Origin: Bradyrhizobiaceae bacterium
Lineage (GTDB): Bacteria; Pseudomonadota; Alphaproteobacteria; Rhizobiales; Xanthobacteraceae
Length of the DNA: 64,000 nucleotides
Assembly: GCA_003963145.1 (NCBI GenBank)
Contig: RXJJ01000009.1
Span: 277,287-341,286, forward strand
Direction of reading: 5' to 3'
Shown in pieces: positions 26,508 through 34,768 of the stretch (within the stretch, counting starts at the first letter, position 1; every line of letters begins with the position of its first letter). The position numbers and the translations under genes were made by a program. The notes beneath the pieces are model-generated. The model was given only the letters and a program-made list of their open reading frames with translations. It had not been told where the DNA came from and ran no database searches.

Positions 26508-27977
26508 ATGGCATCTCCTTTTTCAGACATTTTTGAGGACATCCGCCTTTCCGCCAGATCGCTGATCGAATATGGCGAGAGCCTGTTCAATCCCACGGTG
26601 CGGCTCGGCGTCACCGGCCTGTCACGCGCCGGCAAAACCGTGTTCATCACCGCGCTGGTGCACGGGCTGCTTCGCGGCGGCCGCTTTCCGGTCTTCGAGT
26701 CGCTGTCCACCGGACGCATCGCCGGGGCCCGGCTCGAACCGCAACCCGACGACGGTGTGCCGCGCTTCGCCTATGAGAGCCATGTCCGCACCCTGATCGA
26801 AGACCGGCGCTGGCCCAATTCAACGGTCGACATCAGCGAACTGCGTCTTGTGATCGACTACCAGCGCGGCAACGGCGCGGAGCGCAGGCTCACGCTCGAT
26901 ATCGTGGATTATCCCGGCGAGTGGCTGCTCGATCTGCCGCTGCTGAACAAAAGCTACGCGCAATGGTCGGCGGAAAGTCTCGCTTTGTCGCGCCAGCACC
27001 CGCGCGCCGAACTCGCCGCGCCCTTTCACGCTCACCTCGCCACGCTCCACCCGATGGAGAATGAGGACGAGCAGGCCACCCTCACCGCCGCCCGGCTGTT
27101 TACCGATTATCTGCGCGCCTGCCGCGACGAGCGGTTCGCGATGAGCCTGTTGCCGCCCGGGCGTTTCCTGATGCCCGGCAGTCTCGCCGGCTCGCCCGCG
27201 CTGACCTTTGCGCCGCTCGACCTGCCGCCGGACGCCGCCGCGCCGGAGGGCTCGCTCTTTGCAATGATGCAGCGGCGCTATGAGGCGTACAAAGAGATTG
27301 TAGTGCGTCCGTTCTTCCGCGATCATTTCGCACGGCTCGACCGCCAGATCGTGCTGGTCGATGCTCTGGCCGCCTTCAACGCGGGGCCGGAGGCGCTGCG
27401 CGATCTGGAAGGGGCGCTGTCGGGCATTCTCGATTGCTTCAATGTGGGGCGCAGCACTTTTTTCAGCACCCTGTTCCGGCCGCGGATCGACCGCATTCTG
27501 TTTGCGGCAACAAAAGCTGATCACCTGCATCGCACCAGCCACGACCGGCTGGAAGCGATCCTGCGTCGCATGGTCGACCGCGCCGCCTCGCGCGCCCACT
27601 TCGCCGGTGCCGAAACCGACGTTGTGGCGCTCGCTGCGGTGCGCGCAACACGCGAAGCGATGGTGACGCAGGGCCGCGAGACTTTGCCCTCGATCATCGG
27701 CACGCCGGTCAAGGGCGAAATTTCGGGCGGCGAGACATTCGACGGCGAAACCGAGGTCGCAACCTTCCCGGGCGACCTGCCGACCGACATCGACGCGCTC
27801 TTCTCCGAAGGCGCCCGGTTTCGGGGACTGAGCGCCTCGAACCATGACGAGGCCGATTTCAGATTCTTGAAATTTCGTCCCCCGCTGGTCGAGCCCGTCG
27901 CGGGTGAACCGCCCTCTCTGCCCCACATCCGTCTCGACCGCGCGCTACAATTCCTGATCGGAGACCGGCTGCAATGA
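26508..27977 (+). CDS. ycjX: YcjX family P-loop protein (DUF463)
   Basis: A 489-residue protein with VRLGVTGLSRAGKTVFITALVHGLL (P-loop) near residue 35 and DIVDYPGEWLLDLPLLNKSY (Walker B-like/G3), the marks of YcjX, a stress-linked GTPase-like family. RSTFFSTLFRPRIDRILFAATKADHLH follows as in homologues. The ATG at 26508 after AGGACGG matches the family start; the open frame to 26376 does not. Its stop overlaps the next gene, the YcjF homologue, in ATGA, the partner arrangement seen in gammaproteobacteria. Confidence 0.9.
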   Translation: MASPFSDIFEDIRLSARSLIEYGESLFNPTVRLGVTGLSRAGKTVFITALVHGLLRGGRFPVFESLSTGRIAGARLEPQPDDGVPRFAYESHVRTLIEDRRWPNSTVDISELRLVIDYQRGNGAERRLTLDIVDYPGEWLLDLPLLNKSYAQWSAESLALSRQHPRAELAAPFHAHLATLHPMENEDEQATLTAARLFTDYLRACRDERFAMSLLPPGRFLMPGSLAGSPALTFAPLDLPPDAAAPEGSLFAMMQRRYEAYKEIVVRPFFRDHFARLDRQIVLVDALAAFNAGPEALRDLEGALSGILDCFNVGRSTFFSTLFRPRIDRILFAATKADHLHRTSHDRLEAILRRMVDRAASRAHFAGAETDVVALAAVRATREAMVTQGRETLPSIIGTPVKGEISGGETFDGETEVATFPGDLPTDIDALFSEGARFRGLSASNHDEADFRFLKFRPPLVEPVAGEPPSLPHIRLDRALQFLIGDRLQ

Positions 27978-29026
27978 GCGAGCGTCCTCATCACCGCAAG
28001 CCTACGGCGTTCAAGCTCGACGACCCGCGCGTTGTCGTCAAAGATTCGGACACCGAGGCTCTTCATCCCGCGCGTGGGCGAATCCATATCGCGCCTGAAC
28101 CGGACGCTGCCTTGCCCGTGCCGGTCGATATCCCGATGGTTCCGCCGCAAAAGGGATTTGCTTGGGGAACGCTGTTCTGGGCCGCGCTCGGCGGCCTCGT
28201 CATGCTGGGCCTGGGACTCGGCATCTCCAACCTCGTCGAGGACCTTTTTGCCCGCAGCCAGGGCCTTGGCTTTATCGGTCTTGGCTTTGCGGTGCTGGCC
28301 GTTCTGGCCCTCGCGGTCGTGATCGCGCGGGAGGCGCTGGCTCTGGCGCGTCTGGAGACGATCGAAAAGCTGCACGAACGCGCCGCCGCGGTTCTGGTCA
28401 GCGACGACCGCAAGGACGCCGACGCCATCGTCCGCGACCTTGTGAAGGTCGCGCATGACAACCCGCGCCTCGCCCGCGCCCGTGCCACTTTGCAGGGCCA
28501 TGCCGGCGATATCATCGACGGCGCCGACATGCTCCGGATTGCGGAGCGCGAATTGATGGCCCCTCTCGATCAGGAGGCCAGACGCCTGATCTCGTCGGCG
28601 GCGCAGCGGGTTTCCATCGTCACCGCGGTCAGCCCCGGCGCCGTGATCGATGTGCTGTTCGTGTTTGCCGCTGCGCTGCGTCTGGTCCGGCAGCTGGCGC
28701 TGCTCTATGGCGGACGGCCCGGCACGCTGGGCATGGTGCGGCTGATGCGCCATGTCATCGCGCATCTGGCGGTCACCGGCGGCATGGCGGCAAGCGACAG
28801 CCTGATCCAGCAGGTGCTGGGGCATGGCATCGCGGCGAAATTGTCCGCACGACTCGGCGAAGGCTTGCTGAACGGGCTCCTGACGGCCCGGCTCGGTCTT
28901 GCCGCGGTGGACGTGACCCGGCCGCTTCCTTTTGCCGCATTGCCGCGGCCCGTGCTGTCGGACCTCGCCAAGGACCTGCTGCGCCGGGCCGACGAAGCCG
29001 AAAAAGAAGAAAAATCAACCTCTTAA
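27974..29026 (+). CDS. ycjF: YcjF/TIGR01620 family inner-membrane protein
   Basis: A 350-residue protein of the YcjF family. After a polar N-terminus of about 60 residues come two membrane segments (about 58-78 and 92-115), then a helical soluble part and a conserved C-terminal block (VSPGAVIDVLFVFAAALRLVRQLALLYGGRPG). YcjF is encoded with YcjX in many proteobacteria, often under heat-shock or phage-shock control; the biochemical role is unknown. It is translationally coupled to ycjX. Confidence 0.88.
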   Translation: MSERPHHRKPTAFKLDDPRVVVKDSDTEALHPARGRIHIAPEPDAALPVPVDIPMVPPQKGFAWGTLFWAALGGLVMLGLGLGISNLVEDLFARSQGLGFIGLGFAVLAVLALAVVIAREALALARLETIEKLHERAAAVLVSDDRKDADAIVRDLVKVAHDNPRLARARATLQGHAGDIIDGADMLRIAERELMAPLDQEARRLISSAAQRVSIVTAVSPGAVIDVLFVFAAALRLVRQLALLYGGRPGTLGMVRLMRHVIAHLAVTGGMAASDSLIQQVLGHGIAAKLSARLGEGLLNGLLTARLGLAAVDVTRPLPFAALPRPVLSDLAKDLLRRADEAEKEEKSTS

Positions 29027-29142
29027 TTTTCCTGCTCGCAATCCTTCGGTTGTTTTGTCAGCCAGCGGATGAACCCGCCCGACGGGCGGCGCGACCCATG
29101 TGCGAAGGGCATGAGGCCCTGATGCTTAACCGGAGAACGGTC

Positions 29143-29388
29143 ATGGATCGCAAACTTGCTCTCGGATTTATCGCCGCCGCCTCGCTGATCGCGGCTGCTC
29201 TCGCTCCCGCCGGCGCATCGGCGCATGGCTGGGGCGGCGGCTGGCATCATCATAGCTGGGGCCATTACGGCTTCGGTTTCGGCCCGGTGGTCGTGGCGGG
29301 CCCCTATGACGGCGGCGGCTGCATAGTGCGCCGCCGGGTCATGACCCCGTACGGCTACAGCTGGCGCACCTTCAACGTCTGCTACTGA
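29143..29388 (+). CDS. Small secreted Gly/His/Tyr-rich protein
   Basis: An 81-residue protein: a signal peptide (MDRKLALGFIAAASLIAAAL..., cleavage near SAHG about residue 27), a short His/Trp/Gly stretch (GWGGGWHHHSWGHYGFGFG) and a C-terminal segment with two Cys (GGCIVRRRVMTPYGY and NVCY). Similar small periplasmic proteins are frequent in Bradyrhizobiaceae without known function; the His cluster may bind metal (inference). GGAGAACGGTC precedes the ATG. Confidence 0.75.
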   Translation: MDRKLALGFIAAASLIAAALAPAGASAHGWGGGWHHHSWGHYGFGFGPVVVAGPYDGGGCIVRRRVMTPYGYSWRTFNVCY

Positions 29389-29408
29389 GCCGATTGAGGG
29401 CTCGAACG

Positions 29409-29445
29409 AAAACCCCGGCGCCTCCCGGAGCCGGCCGGGGATTTT
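29409..29445 (+). terminator. Likely terminator after the small secreted protein gene
   Basis: CCCCGGC pairs with GCCGGGG around a GC-rich inner region, flanked by AAAA before and ATTTTG after, 20 bases past the stop codon. The T-run is short. Confidence 0.5.
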
Positions 29446-29638
29446 GACCGAACGGTCATGGCCGGTACGCTCCCCTGTTCGCGGATGCAGCGAGCTCCGC
29501 GCCGCGCAATGTGACAAACAAATACGTGGCGGGTGTCTATCAACCGGCTTTTTTCCCGCGTAACGTGCAGGGCGTTGGACACTCGAGTTCCGGGGCCCGA
29601 CTTCGTTATTGAGTAAATTTGTTTGGAGACTGCAGCTA

Positions 29639-29839
29639 ATGGCTAAAGGTACTGTGAAGTGGTTCAACGCGACCAAGGGTTACGGCTTCATCCAGCCGTC
29701 CTCGGGCGGCAAGGACGTGTTCGTGCATATCTCGGCGGTCCAGAAGGCGGGCCTCACTACGCTCAACGAAGGGCAAACCGTCGAATACGAAGAGATCGCC
29801 AATCGCGGCAAGACCTCGGCCGAAAACCTGAAGGTCTGA
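29639..29839 (+). CDS. cspA: Cold-shock protein (CspA family)
   Basis: A 66-residue cold-shock domain: [20 protein letters not shown] with RNP1-type KGYGFI, then [14 protein letters not shown] with RNP2-type VFVHI. Such OB-fold proteins bind single-stranded RNA/DNA and melt RNA structure. The ATG at 29639, after TTGGAGACTGCAGCTA, gives the standard N-terminus; the frame opens earlier at 29609. The long 250-base leader before it is usual for cold-shock genes, whose leaders often regulate translation. Confidence 0.93.
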   Translation: MAKGTVKWFNATKGYGFIQPSSGGKDVFVHISAVQKAGLTTLNEGQTVEYEEIANRGKTSAENLKV

Positions 29840-29846
29840 CGTTGTC

Positions 29847-29870
29847 CAGCGCGGGACTTCTCCCGCGCTG
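29847..29870 (+). terminator. Strong hairpin after cspA, likely terminator
   Basis: CAGCGCGGGA pairs perfectly with TCCCGCGCTG over a CTTC tetraloop, 8 bases after the cspA stop. No T-run follows, so it could end transcription poorly or protect the mRNA 3' end. Confidence 0.5.
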
Positions 29871-29921
29871 ACCCGCCATCCTCCGAGCAGTCGATCCGGG
29901 CAACAACAACGGAGGCAATCC

Positions 29922-30362
29922 GTGCCGACCTATGTCTGTACCGTCCCTGCCGGACGTCTCTCGTCCGAACAAAAGGCACGTGTCGCGTCTGAAATCACCC
30001 GCGTGCACAACGAAGTCACGGGCGCCCAGACTTTCTTCGCCCAGGTCATCATCAACGAAGTGCCGGCCGGAAATTATTTCATCGGCGGCAAGCCGCTGCG
30101 CGAGGACCAGATCTTCATCAACGGGCAAATTCGCGCGGGGCGGAGCGCGATCGATCGCGCGCGTCTGCTGCGCGGTCTGCATAACTGCGTCGCCGCGGCG
30201 GCGAATGCCGAAGCCGCCAGCGTTTGGGTCTATCTGATCGATCTGCCGCCGCGCGACATGATCGAATACGGCCACGTTCTTCCTGAGCCGGGCTCGGAAA
30301 AGGAATGGCTGAACAGTCTGCCCGCCGGGGATCGCGAACGCATGATCAAGGCCGGCCAGTAG
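29922..30362 (+). CDS. Tautomerase-superfamily protein of the cis-3-chloroacrylate dehalogenase (cis-CaaD) family
   Basis: A 146-residue protein whose GTG start (after GGAGG) leaves Pro1 at the mature N-terminus, the catalytic base of the tautomerase superfamily. Counting from Pro1, all six residues reported as important in cis-CaaD are at the same positions: Pro1, His28, Arg70, Arg73, Tyr103 and Glu114. The segments FFAQVIINEVPAGNYFIGG, IFINGQIRAGRSA and VWVYLIDLPPRDMIEYGHVLP also match. cis-CaaD hydrolyses cis-3-chloroacrylate to malonate semialdehyde; homologues such as Cg10062 keep the six residues yet are poor dehalogenases and act on acetylene-type acids, so the true substrate is open. 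It stands alone between cspA and a small zinc-type protein gene. Confidence 0.88.
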   Translation: MPTYVCTVPAGRLSSEQKARVASEITRVHNEVTGAQTFFAQVIINEVPAGNYFIGGKPLREDQIFINGQIRAGRSAIDRARLLRGLHNCVAAAANAEAASVWVYLIDLPPRDMIEYGHVLPEPGSEKEWLNSLPAGDRERMIKAGQ

Positions 30363-30368
30363 CACCCA

Positions 30369-30572
30369 TTAAAGGACGTGCGGGCACGGGCTCACCGGCT
30401 GTGCCTTTGCCATCGAACAATCTGACGCCTTGTCGCCGGGCAGCATGATGCCCCCGCAATGCGGGCAGCAATTGTCATTGTCATGATCCAGGGCATCGTC
30501 GTCCATGTCCTCGATCTGCGCAGCGAAGAACGGGACCACGTTGTTGTGCGGGATGATGCGATTGCCGGTCAT
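30369..30572 (-). CDS. Small protein with a Cys-x2-Cys zinc-type site
   Basis: A 67-residue hydrophilic protein. An acidic middle (EDMDDDALDHDNDN) is followed by CCPHCGGIML and a C-terminal SPCPHVL, giving possible metal ligands. The ATG at 30572 is preferred because AGAGGAAACCGC precedes it; an ATG at 30587 would add five residues. I do not recognise a family. It converges with the cis-CaaD-like gene, six bases apart. Confidence 0.55.
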   Translation of the reverse strand: MTGNRIIPHNNVVPFFAAQIEDMDDDALDHDNDNCCPHCGGIMLPGDKASDCSMAKAQPVSPCPHVL

Positions 30573-30700
30573 GCGGTTTCCTCTCATTCAGAGGCCGCAA
30601 CATCGCACCGAAAGTCATGCTGTTCCGTTCAGCGGACCGGTCAAATTTTACTGTTGAAATCAGCGTTCGCTCGTCGATCCGTGCAACGAAGGATTAACGA

Positions 30701-30727
30701 ATGAGGTTTGGCCCACGCCAACCTCAT
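30701..30727. repeat. Imperfect inverted repeat in a gene gap
   Basis: ATGAGGTT and AACCTCAT flank GGC/GCC arms with one bulged base, giving an 11-base stem. There is no T-run on either side, so the role (operator, mRNA end) is unknown. Confidence 0.35.
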
Positions 30728-30800
30728 CACCTTCGGGGCAGCGAACATACCCGCTCTCATGTCAGATCGGGATTTCGCAAGAGAATTCAAAGTGCGGGCG

Positions 30801-31622
30801 TCAGCGTGCGACAATCAGGCCCCGGCTGGTAACCACCACCCAGCGGCCGTCCTGACGGCGGATCGCATCGACCCGGCCAACGCCGGGCAAAGGGTCGCCG
30901 GCGAACACCTCATAGGTGCCCAACCGTCCCTCGACCAGCGCACCGCCATCGGCAACTTCACGCAACACCCAGCCGTCCACGATCGGCAGCCGGGCGAATT
31001 GTGTCGGAGGAGCCGCAATCGACGGCGCCGGAGACGGAAGGGACGACGGCAAGGGCGGAGCGATCGATCCGGTGACCTCGGACGGCCTGAACTTGTCCAT
31101 CGTATCGTTCATCTTCGCAATCCGCGCGCTATTGGCTTTGGCCGCACTTGCCGCATCAGCCTTGACCGTAGCGAGCTCGGCATCGACCTTGGCGAGCGCC
31201 TGATCGAGCATGCGGCCGCGCTCCGCCATTTTGGCGGTCTGATCGTCCTTGGCAAAATGCGCGAGGCCGAACGTCGCGGCGGCGCCGCTGACCGCGCCGA
31301 TCAGAACCGTTATCGCAATCATCGCCGCCAGAGGCAGCGCACGGCGGACGGATTGCGGCTCAACCAGCGGTGCCGGCTCGCGCAAGGCTTCCTCGAACGC
31401 CTTCTCGTCAAAGGTCATCGTGTCGCCAAAGGTGCCATTCCATGACGAATGAGGTGTCAGGCGCTGCAGCGTGATTTCCTTCGAGGCATGTGCATCGGAA
31501 TGCGGTTCGCCGTCGGCCGTGTGAGTCGCGGCAACGGGCACGAGTTCCGACGAACCGTGCTTGACGGTTTCGTCAGCGGAATTTGTCTGGTTCTCGGAAT
31601 GATCGGCGCTCGGGTCGCTCAT
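30801..31622 (-). CDS. Hypothetical single-span membrane protein with coiled coil
   Basis: A 273-residue protein. Residues about 1-95 are polar and disordered, one membrane span follows (LPLAAMIAITVLIGAVSGAAATFGL), then a helical Ala/Lys-rich stretch (ERGRMLDQALAKVDAELATVKADAASAAKA) likely to form a coiled coil, a Pro-rich linker and a C-terminal compact domain (GWVLREVADGGALVEGR...VGRVDAIRRQDGRWVVVTSRGLI). Similar proteins occur across Bradyrhizobiaceae without a function. The topology suggests a cytoplasmic tail and periplasmic C-terminus. ATG at 31622 is chosen for its GAGG spacing; an ATG at 31631 is possible. Confidence 0.7.
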   Translation of the reverse strand: MSDPSADHSENQTNSADETVKHGSSELVPVAATHTADGEPHSDAHASKEITLQRLTPHSSWNGTFGDTMTFDEKAFEEALREPAPLVEPQSVRRALPLAAMIAITVLIGAVSGAAATFGLAHFAKDDQTAKMAERGRMLDQALAKVDAELATVKADAASAAKANSARIAKMNDTMDKFRPSEVTGSIAPPLPSSLPSPAPSIAAPPTQFARLPIVDGWVLREVADGGALVEGRLGTYEVFAGDPLPGVGRVDAIRRQDGRWVVVTSRGLIVAR

Positions 31623-31690
31623 GGCAGCCATCCTCAAAATGGTTTGACCATTTGCTAACCACGATTTACTTGCCAAAGCGTTACCGGCGC

Positions 31691-32431
31691 TTACGCGATT
31701 GCCTGCGCGCGCATCAGCTGGTCGAGCCGCGCGATCGTGGCAACGTCGGCGATGCCGCTCACCAGCCCGGGACGGAAATGCCGCTGAAACGCGGCGATCA
31801 CGGCTTCCGTATTGTCGTCCTCGCCGCCGGAAGCAACGACGCCGTACCCGTAAGCCTCAAGCGCCTGAAGGAACCTCGCCCGTTCCTGCGGACCCGCCGG
31901 TGTAATGTCGCCCGGCGACGTGTCATCCACCCACAGGCCGACGCCGTTTTGGTGCAGACGATCCCATGGAAAATATTCGCCGGGATCCTGCTTGCGCGTG
32001 GGCGCGACGTCCGAATGCGCGAGCACCTGATGCTGTGGAATTGGCCAGCGGCTCATGATGTCGCGGCACAGAGCGATGACGCTCTCGATCTGGACGTCCG
32101 GATAATCGGGACAACCGCCATCGTGACCGGCATTGACGATCTCGATGCCGATGGAGCGGGAGTTGATGTCCGTTACCCCTTTCCAGCTCGAAAGCCCGGC
32201 ATGCCATGCGCGGCGGTCCTCGCTCACGAGCTGGATGATCTCGCCGTTCTCACGAACGAGATAATGCGAGGAGACTTTCGCATCGGGGGCACAGAGCCGC
32301 ATCAGCGCGCCGTCGGCCGTGGGCATCCCGGTATAATGGAGCAATAGAATATCAACGATGCCGCCGACGCGCTCGTCGTGATTAGGGGAGGCAACGAATT
32401 CCCGGATCAGCGGCGATACCGTGTCAATCAA
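31691..32431 (-). CDS. N-acetylmuramoyl-L-alanine amidase (AmpD/AmiD-like) with peptidoglycan-binding domain
   Basis: A 246-residue enzyme. Residues about 20-165 are the Amidase_2 zinc amidase domain: LLLHYTGM (His ligand), KVSSHYLV, RAWHAGLSSW, SIGIEIVN and VLAHSDVAPTRKQDPGEYFPW (His and Asp ligands). Residues about 185-240 form a PG_binding_1-like helical domain ending AFQRHFRP. Such enzymes cut between MurNAc and L-Ala; the cytoplasmic AmpD form recycles anhydro-muropeptides and affects beta-lactamase induction. No signal peptide is seen, which favours the recycling role. Confidence 0.88.
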   Translation of the reverse strand: MIDTVSPLIREFVASPNHDERVGGIVDILLLHYTGMPTADGALMRLCAPDAKVSSHYLVRENGEIIQLVSEDRRAWHAGLSSWKGVTDINSRSIGIEIVNAGHDGGCPDYPDVQIESVIALCRDIMSRWPIPQHQVLAHSDVAPTRKQDPGEYFPWDRLHQNGVGLWVDDTSPGDITPAGPQERARFLQALEAYGYGVVASGGEDDNTEAVIAAFQRHFRPGLVSGIADVATIARLDQLMRAQAIA

Positions 32432-32575
32432 CGCATCTCTCCGGCTGCGAATATTAGTCCCCGACAGTGCTGCGAAAAACGCGCAAATTCAATGCGCTTT
32501 GCCGGGTTGTCCCGGCGCGGATCGCATGGCATTTGCTGGGTACGACTTGGCTGCTCGAACGATCGGATTTTTGAG

Positions 32576-33430
32576 ATGAACGACACGGCACTCTTTCGCG
32601 GCATGGACCGGACGGCGCTGGACGCGGCTTATAACAACAGCGCCGCCGTCAAGGACAGCCCGCAATGGCTCGACAAATGGCGTGCGCGTAGTGCCAAGGC
32701 CCGCGAGGCCCAGGGCGCCCTGTTCGATATTCCCTATGCCCGCGAGGAGCGCACAAAGTTCGACTATTTCCCTTCGGGCAAAAAGAACGCGCCGCTTCTG
32801 GTGTTTATCCATGGCGGCTACTGGGTTCGCAATTCGCGCGACATGTTCTCCTTTCTCGCCACTGGACCGAACGCGCACGGCATCGACTACGTCTCGGCAG
32901 GATACACGCTTGCGCCGCAAGCCTCGATCACGCAGATCGCAGGCGAAATCCAAAGCTGCCTGAATTTCCTGTCGGGCCACGGCGAAGAGCTGGGCTACGA
33001 CGACCGGCAAATCTTCGTATCCGGCTGGTCGGCCGGCGGGCATCTTGCGGCACTGATGGCGGCGCATCCCGCCGTACGCGGCACACTGCCGATCAGCGGC
33101 ATCTTCGATCTCGAACCGCTGTCGCTCAATTACATCAACGAGTCACTGCATTTCACGCCGGACGAAGTCAAAACACTCAGCCCATACCGGACCTTGCGGC
33201 AGGGCCTTGCTCCACAGCGGCTGGTCGCCGGCGGCAATGAACTGCCCGAGCTGCAGCGCCAGACCCGCGACTTCGCCCAGGCGGCTCGTGCCCTCGGGCT
33301 CAAGGCAACCGATGCGATATTGCCTGGCCATCATCACTTTTCAATTATGGACGAGTTGGCCGAACCCGGCGGACTGATCACGCGCGAACTGCTGACGCTG
33401 ATCGCGGAAACACCGGCAAATAAAAACTAG
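32576..33430 (+). CDS. Alpha/beta hydrolase (kynurenine formamidase/esterase-like)
   Basis: A 284-residue esterase. The oxyanion segment FIHGGYWVRN, nucleophile elbow GWSAGGHLAAL and late PGHHHFSIMDE (His) form a complete catalytic triad with an Asp upstream; this HGGYW pattern is that of arylformamidases and carboxylesterases. It would hydrolyse an ester or N-formyl amide in the cytoplasm. No kyn genes are adjacent, so the kynurenine assignment is only by family. The ATG at 32576 gives the family N-terminus; a longer frame from 32378 lies over the amidase start. Confidence 0.82.
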   Translation: MNDTALFRGMDRTALDAAYNNSAAVKDSPQWLDKWRARSAKAREAQGALFDIPYAREERTKFDYFPSGKKNAPLLVFIHGGYWVRNSRDMFSFLATGPNAHGIDYVSAGYTLAPQASITQIAGEIQSCLNFLSGHGEELGYDDRQIFVSGWSAGGHLAALMAAHPAVRGTLPISGIFDLEPLSLNYINESLHFTPDEVKTLSPYRTLRQGLAPQRLVAGGNELPELQRQTRDFAQAARALGLKATDAILPGHHHFSIMDELAEPGGLITRELLTLIAETPANKN

Positions 33431-33444
33431 CTGTAAATAAGAGC

Positions 33445-33473
33445 GGCTGCGGCGACATGGCCGCAGCCATTTT
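33445..33473. terminator. Shared terminator between convergent genes
   Basis: GGCTGCGGC pairs with GCCGCAGCC over a GACATG loop, followed by ATTTTC on the plus strand, between the stops of the hydrolase (33430) and the Rieske gene (33486). Confidence 0.6.
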
Positions 33474-33485
33474 CAAACGATCCGA

Positions 33486-34589
33486 TCAGGGAACGAGGCT
33501 GATCTCGGCACGGCGGTCGGCCGCCTCCATCGCCAGGCCGTTTGTGGCCAGCAACGTTCGCAGATCGCGGATCGGAGGGAACACCTCCTGATTCCAGTCC
33601 TCGCCCTGCGCGTCGTAAGCCGCCTGCTCCTGCTCGACGATGTCGCGGTCTTCCTTGAAAATCCGATCGGTGAACCAGACCAGCGCCGGCCAGGCGAGAT
33701 CGAGGATGCCGGGAATCTTCGGACGTCGCACCGAAAGGAGTCCGAAAGTGCGATTCCATTTCTGTTCGGCATCGAGCGGCGTATAGGCGATCCACAAATT
33801 CATCACCGGCTCGTCGCCCGAGGTCCATATCCGCAGCGTCTGGTAGGGATATTCGGTGCGGATCGTCATCAGGTCCTTGTGCTCGCGCGACGCGCCGCGG
33901 CGGCTGCTCAGAATAAGTGCCTCGCCGATCGGCTGGGCCCCTTCCGTACGCGCAAAGCTGTAATCGACCTCAAGCCAGTCCGGTCCCAGACGCCGCCCGA
34001 GAAAGCGCGGAGAAATCTGCCCCATCTGCTTTCGGTGCAGGAACTGATGATTCATGTCCATCAGGTTCTCGTGCATGAACGTGTAGTGGCAGCGCACCTT
34101 CTCGCCGAATTCCCGCGTCTTGAACTCCTTGTCGCTGGCGGCGCCGAGCGGGCCGAGCTCGGTGATGGCCGAACGCTCGCCCGGCCAGATCAGGATCAGG
34201 CCGTCCTGCTCACGGCAGGGATAGGATTTTACGCCGTTGGGAAGCTTGTCCTTGCCGAGATACGGCACGTCGATGCACTTGCCGGTCGCGTCATAACTCC
34301 AGCCATGGTAGCCGCAGCGGATCGCGCAATCCTTGACCACGCCGCCGGACAGCGGAATTTGCCGGTGCGCGCAGCGATCCTCCAGCGCGAATACCGGCCC
34401 TTTCTGCGGCCGGACCACAACGATGGGCTCACCGGCGAAATGCGCGGCAAATGCCTTGCCCGGCTTCACCTCTTTCGACCATGCAATGGGATACCAGTGG
34501 TTCGGATGGGAGCCTACGCGGCGAAGATCGAGGCCATTGACTTTCGTGCCGCCAGGACTGGCCTCACGGGTGGTCAGACTTTCAGACAT
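33486..34589 (-). CDS. Rieske non-heme iron oxygenase, alpha-type subunit
   Basis: A 367-residue oxygenase. The Rieske [2Fe-2S] ligands are in CAHRQIPLSGGVVKDCAIRCGYHGW (Cys-x-His ... Cys-x2-His); the mononuclear iron site is in the NLMDMNHQFLH segment (Asp, two His). C-terminal region matches the PaO/vanillate O-demethylase-like group (EYPYQTLRIW, VEQEQAAYD). These enzymes hydroxylate or demethylate aromatic or membrane-lipid-like substrates with a separate reductase, which is not encoded nearby. The ATG at 34589 follows GGGGAGAGCGC; the earlier open frame has no site. The substrate cannot be told. Confidence 0.88.
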   Translation of the reverse strand: MSESLTTREASPGGTKVNGLDLRRVGSHPNHWYPIAWSKEVKPGKAFAAHFAGEPIVVVRPQKGPVFALEDRCAHRQIPLSGGVVKDCAIRCGYHGWSYDATGKCIDVPYLGKDKLPNGVKSYPCREQDGLILIWPGERSAITELGPLGAASDKEFKTREFGEKVRCHYTFMHENLMDMNHQFLHRKQMGQISPRFLGRRLGPDWLEVDYSFARTEGAQPIGEALILSSRRGASREHKDLMTIRTEYPYQTLRIWTSGDEPVMNLWIAYTPLDAEQKWNRTFGLLSVRRPKIPGILDLAWPALVWFTDRIFKEDRDIVEQEQAAYDAQGEDWNQEVFPPIRDLRTLLATNGLAMEAADRRAEISLVP

Positions 34590-34714
34590 GCGCTCTCCCC
34601 GAACCGCAATGGAACTTGTGTTGAATCCTCTCCCCCGAAACAATGTCACCTGTTTGACGACGGCATGCAAGAGTCGCGCATCCTCGTCATGCCAAAGGCT
34701 ACTGTTCGCGCGAC

Positions 34715-34746
34715 ATAAAAAAGGGCGGCGAATGATCGCCGCCCTT
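34715..34746 (-). terminator. Intrinsic terminator of metE
   Basis: An 11-bp perfect stem (AAGGGCGGCGA with TCGCCGCCCTT, loop ATGA) is followed on the minus strand by a run of T (TTTTTTA), 23 bases past the metE stop. This is the clearest intrinsic terminator here. Confidence 0.85.
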
Positions 34747-34768
34747 CTTGACAGAGATTGAAAACGAC

